A stretch of 64,000 bases of DNA from Takakia lepidozioides (taxonomy: Eukaryota > Streptophyta > Takakiopsida > Takakiales > Takakiaceae), in contig CM060731.1 in NCBI GenBank assembly GCA_030704615.1, forward strand, positions 49,104,001-49,168,000, read 5' to 3'. Under the pieces are notes generated by a model. That model did no database searches. It was not told the origin of the DNA and saw only the letters and a list, made by a program, of their open reading frames with translations. Positions 45,729-57,090 of this stretch are shown here, piece by piece. Position 1 is the first letter of the stretch. Every line of letters begins with the position of its first letter. The position numbers and the translations under genes were made by a program.

Positions 45729-48469
45729 GTTCTCATTTCTGCAACTCTTGCGTTACCCACTTTTCAAACTTTCAATACTTTATTAATAAAGTTTGACACT
45801 CAACCATCCAACAATTAAAAGAAATCTCTATTCATATATGAATATGAACTATTGATTGCATATCCAGGCTATCATGATGCTCAATGTTTGATTTATGTAT
45901 GATGATGATTTTCACTCTAGAAATCTTACTCGAACTGTAACATTTCTGGGAACTCGAACCTGTGATAGGTTTGGCGGGGCGTTGAAGCGTTCATCTCGGT
46001 TCAACAACTGTCTGGCGAGAAGAATTGGGTTGTCATGTGATGAAGCAGGAGGTGGCAGGCTCTATGTGATCATGGCCACATGTGAATAGGATGTGATATA
46101 GAAAAGATTAGGGATTCTCTCCTTCTCTTTTCACCTCTCTCCCTAGTGTGAAAAGTTGTAGATACGAACTTTGAACAGGGATAGAGAAAAGGCATCGAGA
46201 AAGTGCCGCAAGATTGAAGAACGGAACTGGAACGGGGGAGAATCGTGCATGGTGTGGAGGCTGGGAGCACTGGATATATTCCAGTACCATGTGTCATCGT
46301 TGTGAATTCATACTGAACCTGTCAAGGGAGTTTTACATTGCTGGAGCTCGAGAGGATGCTTGGCGTGAGGTGCTATAGTGTAACTGTGCATGGCTAGAAT
46401 GAAGAAAGGTATTGTGAGCACTAAGTGTGTGACAGGAACGTGGCAAGAGCCACTGTGGGTTCTACTTGGCACCGTGTGATAATCTGCCCAAAGTCCATGA
46501 GCTTTTGCATTGTTGTTTGGGCCAAGGGTTAACATGTGCAGAGAAGAGAAAGAAACCGATCGTCAAAGCCTTACAGGTCAAAAATAGAATACTCCAACGA
46601 AGAAGAAGAAGAAAAAGAAATTCAAATAGACCTGAACTGTGAAGGGCAATTTGAGCATGTAGGAACAGAACAGAGGAACTTAAGACGAACGATCATATGT
46701 ATAGCTTACATTTCCAACTATTGGGCCTAGAGAGGTTATCGAGAGGTTATCTACCTGCGTCTAGAACCAGGTGTGGAGTATAATTGTAGTATGGGGTCTT
46801 GTCGAAGTTAAAATGTATGTACAAGTAACTATATAGTTTGGTCAAGACCTTCCCACCTCTTGACTGGTTTCAATCTGCAAAAACCACTGATTTGGTGGCG
46901 AATCAAAATTCTCATAGCGTCTGGGAGATTGCAGCTCAGTGCCAAGCACTGCCTGAGCTTACTTTACATGAGATCTTCTTTCCAACTCTCACACCCACGA
47001 CAGATTTTCTACATAGTCAACTTTCCAGGCCGACATGGTACCCTGCTCTACAACGGCAACATGAGCCTTCTCGTATCCAATAAGGCCACCGGCGCCACAA
47101 TGTGATCACCCACTGAGGATCTAGCTTAGCATGTAGTTTGTTTAATGTATGAATCGCTACTATTTCGCTTCCTTGGCAATGATCTCTCTCAACATCCAGT
47201 CAAACAGTGCTCCTGAAGATTAGTTTGATACCCTATTATGTTCCGAGGAACAAGTATCACAATCCACGGAGGCAGCTTGAGATCGCTCCATGCTGATTGA
47301 GCTACTTCGTAGACTCTCGAAGTTCAAATTTGAAGTTACGACTACGACTACATACCGCTTGAAAGGTAGATCTTATCTTTTGACTTAGTTGAAATGTATT
47401 TCCAACTAACTAACGTGCAGTGTTCGATGATCAGCGTTTGAAGCAAGCCGTCTTAAGAAAATACTGTTTATTCCGTGCGTGGATTACAGCAGCTTCCTCA
47501 TTGGACTATGCAGCATCCATCGGTTCGTAGTTACCTTGTCTTTTAGGAAAACAGCGCTATGATAGTTCACAGAGTTATAATGAATACCAACACAAGAGTC
47601 AAGGTAAAGAGTACTTTATTGTGAAGCACACAGTATATACCACGGCCCTCTCACGATTCTACACTATGTGCTATGTCTGTGCACGTATTCCAGCCGTGTG
47701 GGCTTCATCAGCAGTTCAAACGCGGGTTGGCCAGCGGTCCACCCTGGATGGACTAGATTGGTATACCTAGTCATGTAGTCGAGTTGGTAACCCTTATTCT
47801 GGACTACTCCAGTAGTGAAGTGATTAGTGACTAAAGGCGAGCAGTAACTCCACACTGTCTTGCTGCTGCTATTCTTGTAATATAGCATATGACGATCAGG
47901 ACGTGGAGCTAGAGCCATGCGTGTCAGAATAGCATAGCTGGGAGAAAGAACATAGACTAGTTACATAGCGTTACAATTCTGGATCTAGAGCTTAAAGGTG
48001 GAGTTACATTTCGGAGCGCTTATCATTTTGAAGCACTTACTCTACATGGCTCTAGTATCTACGACTCCTCGGAACAAGAGGTATCTAGAGATAATTGATA
48101 ATTCATACTGATCAAACATTGAGTCTTCAACTCAAACAGTCTCTGCACTGATTCCGGATTAGTTCAGGGTTCCCACGATAATTCGACTGCTGAATCGATT
48201 CAACAATCCTGTGGATGCAGCTCAGACCCTCTAACCACATTTTAAGACATTTTAGGACTGTATATATATATGCAGCCTAGGCCTCCTTTACTACGCTGAC
48301 ATCCTGTTTCTTTTAGTCACTCCCTTTTCAAGAGCTAATCTACCTCCGGCCCCAACGTGCCTAGAACACTTTGTCAGCCCAATTAAGTTGCAATAAAAAT
48401 AAATTCATTTGAACTTCACCAGTTGCATGTTTCCAACTGTTATCTGCCAAAGCAACCTGCCTTTTGGCA
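45729..48469. other. no gene recognised
   Basis: 2.7 kb with only short, overlapping frames. A short TA run lies near 48260. No repeat or motif recognised. Confidence 0.5.
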
Positions 48470-48700
48470 GGGCTCTTCCTGAAGGCTGGCCTGGTCAGTG
48501 GGGGCCTGGAAAGATTCTTTCTTGAAAGCGTAGGGGAGTGAGCAACTGCTCTCACCAGCACGTGCAGCTGTAGGTGTCCATTCTGAACAAACAGGAAATC
48601 AAACCATGAATTCTTCGCAAAACAACCGGTCACAGAAACCAAAGCGTATCATCTGAAGACCTGCAAACAGACCATCTCTGCCCCTACCACGAACACTGTA
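48470..48700 (-). pseudogene. MED15 exon-2 relic, inverted
   Basis: On the minus strand the end of MED15 intron 1 (TTGGTTTCTGTG ... AATTCATGGTTTGATTTCCT ... TTCAG) is followed by a diverged exon 2: AATGGACACC-TACAGCTGCAC at the start and CCAGGCCCCCACTGACCAGG at the end. It has small deletions that break the frame. The presence of intron sequence shows DNA-level copying. It lies about 16 kb beyond the MED15 gene in opposite orientation. Confidence 0.75.
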
Positions 48701-49483
48701 TACTCAGTAATCCCACTTTTTTTGTTCGGCCAGTGAATTATGACATGTGATGCCGTGACGCACTTTCCACCTGAAACCACACAGTTGCAAATTCCCTCTT
48801 CTGATCATAATTCAATATCTTTGGCCAGTTTTTGTGAATTACTTAGCACAGGAACCACACACAATTCCACCCACAACTACTTCACTCGCACCCACTGGGT
48901 TTAGGGTTTCTTGTTTCTTCTGCTTCATCCTTCCGACATATGTAGCCTACATGTGTTAGACTGTTCTCTCGCCTTCCCTTGTTCCGCGTCTCTCGTCTTG
49001 CACCCAAGTTAACATCTTCAAATAATAGTACGTTTAAAACTTACTCTCTTGATATGAATTGTCCACATGGTTTGCTGAAATTCCATTTTAGTCAAAGAGG
49101 TTGGCTTTGCGATTTCAAATAGTCAAAGAGGTGGTGCTCACATTTGGCAGCACGTTTTCCAGATCACCTCACTGGCAACAAGTACTGTGGCTCCAGATGT
49201 TGTGGAGAGAAGCCGGTCAGTAGAGTCTGCTCCTATTCGAGGCTGCTGCTACTCAGCTGGTCAACACTTCACAAGTTCGTGAGATCCAAGATGGGCCCGT
49301 GCATTATATATATAATGTATACTCTATTGTATACCACTTCTTCATTTTTGCGTGACCTGGTCAAGTAAGGCCGCGTCCGATTTGAGCTATGGCCACGCAG
49401 TCGTGGGCTACCTATGTATTGGAGCCTGCCAGCCACCTTCGTATGCCCCCTGGGTCCCACATGACTACTCTGTGTGCATTGCT
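48701..49483. other. PAL upstream region
   Basis: Non-coding sequence leading to the PAL promoter. A CCACTGGGTTTAGGGTTTC segment carries a telomere-like motif near 48893, as often seen in plant promoters. I see no firm AC-element (ACCTACC/ACCAACC); the closest is CTACCTATG near 49409. Confidence 0.4.
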
Positions 49484-49491
49484 TATAAATA
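49484..49491 (+). promoter_or_regulatory. PAL TATA box
   Basis: TATAAATA, about 283 bp upstream of the PAL start codon and followed by a C/T-rich stretch suited to a transcription start (CTCCTCCTCTCATTCCC). The predicted 5' UTR is about 250 nt with no obvious intron. Confidence 0.7.
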
Positions 49492-49773
49492 CAGCTCCTC
49501 CTCTCATTCCCATCACTCACCGATCGAACTCCGGATTGGGTGTCTCAAAGATATTGAATTCCACATACTCTACCAGCTACCAGCTTCTCCAGTTTGAGTG
49601 TTTACTTATGTACACAGGTTCAACACTACTAGAATCATTTGTACAGTGAATCTCACGGTCTGCAGCTCCATCCATTGAAGAGTTGAGCCCTTCTGTGTAA
49701 TCCGTAGATCACACCATCCCTCTGTTTCTCTCTCACTCGCCCGGACGTTTCTACCGAGCTATTAACTGCAACA

Positions 49774-51954
49774 ATGGTGATTGCCAACGGAACTCAGGTG
49801 AGCGTCAACGGCAATGGCATCAAAGCTGAGCACGAGGCTAATTTGGAGTCTTTTTGCAGAAAGGTCCAGCTTCCTGACCCTCTGAACTGGGGGCGAGCAG
49901 CCTCAGCCCTGCAAGGCAATCATCTGGACGAGGTTAAAAATATGGTGAAAACATTCTACGACGCGACCGAAGTAGCCATTGAAGGGGTGACCTTGACGGT
50001 CGCTCAAGTGGCAGCCGTGGCCCGCCGACCAGAGGTGAGAGTGGTGCTGGATGCTGCCAATGCCAAGAATCGAGTGGATGAAAGCTCCAATTGGGTTCTC
50101 CAAAAGATCATGAACGGTGGGGATATCTATGGCGTCACAACTGGTTTCGGAGCCACCTCTCACCGGCGTACACAGCAAGGAGTGGAGCTCCAGAGAGAGC
50201 TCATTAGATTTCTGAATGCGGGAGTTTTGGGCAAGGGCAACACCCTCCCAGCGTGCACCACGCGGGCAGCCATGCTTGTGCGCACCAACACGTTAATGCA
50301 GGGATTCTCTGGCATTCGTTGGGAGATCTTGGAAGCCATGGAAAAACTTTTGAATGCAAATGTCACACCCAAGTTGCCACTGCGAGGGACCGTCACTGCT
50401 TCTGGAGACCTTGTTCCCTTATCTTACATCGCGGGACTACTTACTGCCAGGCCCAACTCCAGAGCTGTCACTGAGGACGGACAGGAAGTGTCAGCCTTGG
50501 AAGCTCTGAGACTCGCTGGGGTCGAGAAACCCTTTGAATTGCAGCCCAAGGAAGGCCTGGCCATTGTCAATGGAACAGCGGTGGGGTCAGCCTTAGCGTC
50601 CACTGTCTGCTTTGACGCCAATGTGATGGTCTTATTGGCTGAGGTTCTTTCAGCCCTGTTCTGCGAGGTGATGCAAGGAAAGCCTGAGTTTGCTGACCCC
50701 TTAACGCACAAACTGAAGCACCACCCAGGCCAGATGGAAGCGGCTGCTATCATGGAGTGGGTGCTCGATGGAAGCTCATACATGAAGGCAGCAGCAAAAC
50801 TGCATGAAACCGATCCTTTGAAGAAACCCAAGCAGGATCGATATGCGCTACGTACTTCCCCACAATGGCTGGGGCCACAGGTCGAGGCGATTCGCAATGC
50901 CACACATGCCATTCAAAGAGAAATCAACTCTGTCAACGACAACCCAATCATTGATGCTGCCGGGGACAGGGCCCTTCATGGCGGGAATTTCCAGGGAACC
51001 CCCATTGGAGTCTCGATGGACAACATGCGGTTGGCCGTTGCTGCGATTGGGAAGCTCATGTTTGCACAGTTCTCTGAGCTGGTAAACGACTACTACAACA
51101 ATGGGCTTCCTTCAAATTTGAGTGGAGGACCTAACCCAAGTCTGGACTACGGAATGAAGGGCGGGGAGATCGCCATGGCTTCATACCTCTCGGAGTTGAA
51201 CTACTTAGCCAACCCAGTGACCACCCATGTGCAAAGCGCTGAGCAGCACAACCAGGATGTCAACTCACTAGGTTTAGTGTCTGCAAGAAAGACCGAGGAA
51301 TCTATTGAGATTCTGAAGCTTATGAGCTCCACTTTCTTGGTGGGCCTCTGCCAGGCCGTGGACCTTCGCCACATCGAGGAGACAATGCAGACGACAGTGA
51401 AGCAAATTGTTTCCCAGGTCGCCAAGAAGACGCTCTTCACAGGCAGTAACGGCGAACTTTTGCCATCACGGTTTTGCGAGAAGGACCTTCTCAGCCTGGT
51501 GGATCGCCAGCCTGTATTCAGCTACATCGATGATGCCAGCAGTGAAACTTACCCCCTGATGCAGAAACTAAGGGAAGTCTTGGTGAGTCATGCGCTCCAA
51601 AACCCCAAGAATGAAAAATCGGAGACTACATCAGTGTTCCACAGGATCGCAATATTTGAAGAGGAGTTGAAGACGCGCCTGAACATTGCTGTACCTTTGG
51701 TCCGGGAGTCGTACGATAACAAGGGGTATTCGGCAGTGCCAAACCGGATTGAAGACTGCAGGACATACCCTCTCTACAGATTTGTGAGGTCTGAATTAGG
51801 GACCCAGTTGCTGTCAGGCTTGAGGACTGTGTCTCCTGGTCAAGAGATTGAGAAGGTTTACAATGCCATCTCCGAAGGCAAACTTGTGGGTCCTCTTCTC
51901 AAATGCGTTGACGGTTGGACCGGGAGACCCGGCCCTTTTGCCCAGTGCTGTTAA
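49774..51954 (+). CDS. PAL: phenylalanine ammonia-lyase
   Basis: PAL removes ammonia from L-phenylalanine to give trans-cinnamate, the entry step of phenylpropanoid metabolism. It acts as a cytosolic homotetramer. One uninterrupted frame of 726 residues matches the usual plant length of 700-730. The self-cyclising MIO triad Ala209-Ser210-Gly211 lies in [17 protein letters not shown]. The catalytic loop has Tyr119 in [17 protein letters not shown]. Phe146-Leu147 in RFLNAGVLG is the Phe-type selectivity switch; His here would favour tyrosine. [24 protein letters not shown] and [12 protein letters not shown] are also intact. The C-terminus PFAQCC aligns with the PIC-type end of other PALs. The gene is intronless, whereas most angiosperm PALs carry one intron. 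No damage seen; the ATG follows an AACA context and gives a normal N-terminal extension. Confidence 0.97.
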   Translation: MVIANGTQVSVNGNGIKAEHEANLESFCRKVQLPDPLNWGRAASALQGNHLDEVKNMVKTFYDATEVAIEGVTLTVAQVAAVARRPEVRVVLDAANAKNRVDESSNWVLQKIMNGGDIYGVTTGFGATSHRRTQQGVELQRELIRFLNAGVLGKGNTLPACTTRAAMLVRTNTLMQGFSGIRWEILEAMEKLLNANVTPKLPLRGTVTASGDLVPLSYIAGLLTARPNSRAVTEDGQEVSALEALRLAGVEKPFELQPKEGLAIVNGTAVGSALASTVCFDANVMVLLAEVLSALFCEVMQGKPEFADPLTHKLKHHPGQMEAAAIMEWVLDGSSYMKAAAKLHETDPLKKPKQDRYALRTSPQWLGPQVEAIRNATHAIQREINSVNDNPIIDAAGDRALHGGNFQGTPIGVSMDNMRLAVAAIGKLMFAQFSELVNDYYNNGLPSNLSGGPNPSLDYGMKGGEIAMASYLSELNYLANPVTTHVQSAEQHNQDVNSLGLVSARKTEESIEILKLMSSTFLVGLCQAVDLRHIEETMQTTVKQIVSQVAKKTLFTGSNGELLPSRFCEKDLLSLVDRQPVFSYIDDASSETYPLMQKLREVLVSHALQNPKNEKSETTSVFHRIAIFEEELKTRLNIAVPLVRESYDNKGYSAVPNRIEDCRTYPLYRFVRSELGTQLLSGLRTVSPGQEIEKVYNAISEGKLVGPLLKCVDGWTGRPGPFAQCC

Positions 51955-53300
51955 GGCGGATAATATTAGATGTAGATCTAGTCATAGTGAGTAGGATTTA
52001 ACTTTACCTCCGAACCATGCATCATATGCATCCATCTTCAACCGCTATTAAAGTAGAACAGAGAGGAAAGAAGAGGCTATTTGACAGAAACAATCAGTAC
52101 TTAGTCATTGAAGTCTTTCACAAAAAGCTGTAGTTCAAGCTTTCGTGAAATAGACTGTGTCCATAATTCTTGACGGCCACGTCACCCAGTATACACAAAA
52201 GGGCTCTTAAATGATCCTGCCTTACGGTGACCAGGAGTACACACAAAATTCATCTTCCGGTCCAAAGATTGGATCATCCACATTACAGGTCAAACGCAAT
52301 TTTGTAACAAATTCAATCTCATGATCAGCACAGGCACAATAGAGGTACATGGTCGTTCAGAAACGATGCTCAACATTTGACCTCCAAAATGCCGAGCTCT
52401 TGCGCTCATCCATGCTTAACTCGATTTGAAAGTCCGTACATTTCTCATATCTCGTGTCCCAGGAGTTCAGAGATGAAGACCTAGGCCGGTGCGCGCGTGT
52501 TACTTAATAATAAGAAGTGTGAACTGGATCTAGATAGTCCACAATATATATAGAGTCCAAGGATTTGCACCGTAAGAGCAGTTTTCCACTGAGGCGATAT
52601 TACAGGTCTTCGAACGTATTCTGGCCGTATGGAATACCAAATGCTCTACAATTTTACTATCATCTACAACCCTCGACAAATCATCTACGACCCGAGAAAT
52701 CATATAATACAACCATCGACAAATCATCTAGGACCCTCGACAAATCAACCACTAGTGGTTGTAGATGATTTGTCCAGGGTTGATTTTGTGGGCAAACGGT
52801 ATGCGTTGGAATACCAAATGCCCATGTCTTCATCCCACTTGTTCAGCAAAAACCATAAATAACAGTTAATGTTCTAGCGATTGTCTAAGGGTGAAGGCCT
52901 CGTGCCGAGAGAACGGCAGCTTTACTGATGACTATAAGGAAGGAAGGAGGTCAGAGAGCACCATGTAATTTCTATCATGAGAGTAGGGGATGTCCTCTTG
53001 AAAGAAATGCTGCATCAGGAGTGTCGTGACCAAAGGATTTCAAATGCTAGGTCCAGGACTACGAGTGACAGTGAGAGCAAAAACAGGTCAGCAAAAGGCA
53101 ACTTGGAAATGGTGAAGAGGATGAAGTTGCAGAAACTGAGTAGGCAGAGTCATTCTCACCATCTCTTCACACAAAGACCCTCCCCCTTCTTCACAGATTT
53201 TACAGATTTTACCAAACACAAAGGCTGCCTGGACTCCATACCTTAACCACACAGTGCTACAGCTGTTGCCTTTTGTTGACCATCTACCCATGCAAGTTTC
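51955..53300. other. PAL 3' flank; short inverted/direct repeat cluster
   Basis: No gene seen. At 52655-52790, several copies of TCATCTAC(A/G)ACCCTCGACAAA occur with one inverted copy (GTAGATGATTTGTCCAGGGT). This cluster lies between two direct copies of GGAATACCAAATGC (52631 and 52809). The rest holds nothing recognised. Confidence 0.45.
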
Positions 53301-53319
53301 TTATAGCTATTGATCCACA

Positions 53320-53905
53320 TGGAATCACCCCTTCCCGCATCATTGCTCATAGGTCTCCAAAGCCTCCATCTCGCACCCGTGCTGTGCATATCCTGCAATC
53401 ATCGCACTCCACGACACCACATCTCATTCAGCCATACTGTCAAACACTCCTTTTGCATCCTCGATGCACCCACATTTGGCATACATGCAGTCCATCAGGG
53501 CAGTGTTCAGAATGACATCGGGTACAATTCCAGATTTGACGATGTCACCATGGACCTCTTTGCCCTTTCGAGAGCTCCCGGGCTTGCACACGCATTGCAA
53601 ACACAAACAAATGTGATGTGGTTGGGTTTCACCCCTTCGCGCAACATTTGCTCATAGGTCTCCAAAGCATTCATACCACACCCATGCTTGGTAATTCATG
53701 CCAACATTATATTCCACGTGATCAAAGATTGTTGAGACATTATGTTGAACACTTGGTGAGCATGCATGATGCTCCCGCACTTGACATACATGGAGACAAG
53801 GGTGTTGAGTAAAAAAACATTTGGCGTGCATCCACTTTGGATAATGTGTGCGTGCACCTACTTTCCAGCGTCCAGACCTTTCCATCTTGATGCACTTAAG
53901 CAAGG
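53320..53905 (-). pseudogene. PLS-class PPR protein remnant
   Basis: Reading the minus strand, helical repeat pieces of a pentatricopeptide protein appear in more than one frame. They include KGKEVHGDIVKSGIVPDVIL, MYAKCGCIEDAKGVFDSM and DVVSWSAMIAGYAQHGCEME, the standard L and S motif consensus of plant organelle RNA-editing PPRs. A TGA replaces the usual Arg (CGA) between the second and third, and other stops and frameshifts lie upstream (near 53600-53720). No E or DYW domain is seen. Dead fragment of a very large family. Confidence 0.8.
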
Positions 53906-54440
53906 GACAGACATACGTACATGAATCTGCTGAAATGCCTCATTGGTTTAAAGTCTGTAGAGCCTCTGTCAGTCTGCCTGCCGCAAAGCATCTTCACGTG
54001 CCCAGAAGTGCCAGAAGAGGCATTGTGGACTCCCTCTCTTGATCCTCTTCTAGAAGCTGTGCTCATGGTTGAGGTGCCTGATTTTATCAACTGTGCCGCT
54101 GCAGCTGCTGCCTTTAGTTGACTTGACTCTACTCTCTGTCATTGTCAAAGTAGAGATCACAAGCATGAAATTCGAAGTCATAATCAGAATGCCAGAACTG
54201 AAAACCCGACAAAGTAAAACAGCAACCCTACATACCTCTACAGCCCATCCAAAAAGCATGTTAATCTTATGTCTGCTTCCAATTACAAGTTTCACAAGTC
54301 AGATTTCCAACGAGTACTTTCGCAAACCTGCAAGGAGGCCAGAGTGCAGAACACCATCCGTTCATTTCATAACTTGAGCTCTTGGGTCCTTGCCAAATGT
54401 TAGTGTAACAATCAAAGTGGTTGCGGAGAAGTTTCGGTCC
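53906..54440. other. no feature recognised
   Basis: Short overlapping frames only. Confidence 0.4.
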
Positions 54441-55298
54441 AGAGCCCTCTTCAAAACTATTTGCAGGTTTGTGCCTATTCCCCATCTACCAACTTCAAAA
54501 ATCTCGAGGTTGGGCCAAGGCTCAACCCCTTTCACACTCTCGGCACTAGACTAATTTAAACTTATGGCAGGATTAAGCCTACCCTTCAGCAGCAAACAGA
54601 ATCAGAGAGGAAGGGGGATCGCAAATGCCCGTGAGAATCCATTCAGGGAATTATTCATGTGTCCCTATTTACCAACTTTGTAAATCTGAACGCTAAGCCA
54701 TAGGCCCATTCAGGTCAATCTTGGCTGTAAACTGAATGTAAACTCCAAGCGGGAAGCCTACATTTGGACAGCAAACAGAAGTAGAGAGGAAAAGTGGATT
54801 GCCAATGCCCATGGTGTGGGCAACTTGAAGACAAATTTATTATTTATTTCCTGATTTCTGTCCTAGGTATTCCCACAAGGGAGATGCCCTCTTCAAATCC
54901 ATTTGCAGGTTTGTGCCTATACCCTATCTACCAACTTCAGAAATCTCGAGGCTAAGCCAAGGCTCAACCCCGGCCCCCTTTCACACTCTCGGCACTAGAC
55001 TGAATTTAAACTTAGGGCAGGAAGCCTACCTTTCAACAGCAAACAGAATCAGAGAGGAAGGGGGATCGCAAATTCCCGTGAGAATCCATTCAGGGAATTG
55101 TTCACGTGCCCCTATTTACCAACTTTGTAAATCTGAAGGCTAAGCCAAAAGCCTAGGCCCATTCAAGTCAATCTTGGTTGTGAACTGAATGTAAACACCA
55201 AGCGGGAAGCTGCATTTGGACAATGTTCAAACAGAAGTAGAGAGGAAAAGTGGATTGCCAATGCCCGTGGTGTGGGCAACCTGAAGACATTATTATTC
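54441..55298. repeat. tandem duplication, unit about 445 bp
   Basis: Unit 1 (about 54441-54850) is repeated as unit 2 (about 54882-55298). Shared landmarks include TTTGCAGGTTTGTGCCTAT (54460 and 54902), CACACTCTCGGCACTAGACT, GGGGGATCGCAAAT and GGTGTGGGCAAC (near 54813 and 55268). Within each unit the two halves are themselves alike (TACCAACTT ... AAATCT ... GCAGCAAACAGAA / GACAGCAAACAGAAG), so it looks like a two-level repeat. No coding sense. Confidence 0.75.
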
Positions 55299-56109
55299 AC
55301 ATTAAGAAAAAAACCACACCTTGTGATTGCGGTTGTCCCACCATGATCGTGAAGGATCTTTACAAACTCATGCCAGCTCTGCTCCATGCCGAGTCTGATG
55401 AGAGGGCAAAACAGGCTGAAATAGGTCGAAGAAGAAGGTGCCATCACCACATTGTCCTCGACCTTGTGTCATGACCCATGGAGGATTTGACTGACCATGA
55501 ACCCAAGAGGACCTTTTGTGTGTGCTGCTTGTGTCTATCGTCAGGTAATGTCCGATTGGTCTCTGAGAACCACCATGGTGCAGCTGAACAGACGTCGATT
55601 GAAACACGGACTACCAAGACCAAGCTGACTCTCCCAAGAACCTTGTAAACATCAAGAAGAATACCACATCACGGTACTAACATGAGCTAAGAGCCCATTG
55701 CGGTTGCGGTGCAGGTTGCGCTTCGCCCCGCATCAGTAGCTCAATGCAAAGCCTCCATCCCACGCCCTATCCTGCGATCATCGTGTTCCATGACACAACA
55801 GCTCGATACTAAGAAACCGTGCAGGAGAAATAAGAAAAAAAAACTAAGTCCCAGCCCTCTAATGGGCAACCCTATAAGCAACTTTTTAAATTGTTTTAAC
55901 CTTTTGGCTACCACGCTTGCACTAGTAGTCATTCCAACGACTATTTGGTGGTAAGCTCACGCTGGTCAACCATTGTTGACCAACCTTCCGGCTAGTGCGG
56001 AGCCATGTAGTCATGACGAAGTCTACCAACGTAGTCACCCAGAGGACTACGTAGTCACGCAGTCATTTCAACGACTACGTGAGGCCCCATTTGGTCCAAA
56101 AATACAAGG
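55299..56109. other. non-coding; GACTACG repeats at right end
   Basis: No gene recognised. Between about 55920 and 56085, GTAGTC and GACTACG words recur in both orientations (for example ACGTAGTCACC, GACTACGTAGTCACGCAG, CAACGACTACGT). They abut the truncated end of the retroelement on the right. Confidence 0.4.
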
Positions 56110-56124
56110 AAGTCATGGTCAAAG

Positions 56125-57090
56125 TCAAGACTCATGCTCCTCAACCGTAGCACTAAAGACGATGATGTCATCAATGTAGCACCGGGCGAAGTCTAGCCCT
56201 GCGAGAATCCTATCCATGACCCTCTGAAACTCTGCAGGAGCATTCTTCAACCCAAACGGTAAGAACCGCCATTGGTACAAACAATCCTTCCCATGTTGAT
56301 CAATCCCCCAAAATGTCGTCTTTTGCTTGTCAGCCTCTTTGATTGGCAACTGGTGGTAACCGGATCGCAAGTCCAATGTGCTAATCACCTTTGCATGCCC
56401 AATGGCATCAAAGATCTCCTCTGGAGTTGGCATGGTATATCTATCGGACTTAGTTTGACGGTTCACAGGACGATAGTCCCCACACATCCTTCTTTCTGTC
56501 CAATTGCCATAGACATCCTTCTTAGCTGGCATCACCGTTGCCGAGGCATACTCCCCGCCTGACAACTCCACCAATCCAGCTTCGAACAACTCCATAGTCC
56601 GTGACTGGATCAATGACCTCTCCATGTCACTATACCGGTAGGGCCTTCAAAAGATTGGCGTTTCACTTGCCAAATCAATACGAATCTCCTGACCCTTCAA
56701 ACTCCCCAAATCCTTCAAACCGAAGGCAAAGCAATTTCTATAAGCCCTTAGAAATCGCTGGATCCTCCGTCTCTCTCCTCCGGTGACTGTAGGTCCAACA
56801 TCTGGTTCCCAATTGTCCTCAGTGACTGCAACCTTGGGTACACCAGGCTTAGAGGTAGGAGACAAATCATTTGGTTGCTAGATAGCAACCTCTTGGGCTT
56901 TGTCCGCCCAATCTGACCGTGGCGTAGCCTCCATTTGCTCCGCCATAGCCACCTTGAGAACATCCTCCGCGCAAGAAACATCCTCAACCTCTTCAAAAAC
57001 CTTGGCCACCTTGGCCTCCAACTGATCCTCAGTCCATGGCTCTCCCCACTCCTCATACTGCTGCTTGAGAGATCCAATCACACTTTGCAC
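56125..57090 (-). pseudogene. linker and reverse transcriptase of the methyltransferase retroelement
   Basis: After the methyltransferase the frame shifts near 57095 into an acidic linker (QQYEEWGEPWTEDQLEAKVA, then FLRAYRNCFAFGLKDLGSL). A typical gypsy RT follows (residues in 56625-56125): MCGDYRPVNRQTKSDRYTMP, STLDLRSGYHQLPI, FLPFGLKNAPAEFQRVMD and CYIDDIIVFS, the catalytic motifs A to C. Stops occur near 56878 (CAG/CAA-type Q to TAG) and 56647. The protein is cut off at EEHES, before the thumb and RNase H. Confidence 0.88.
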
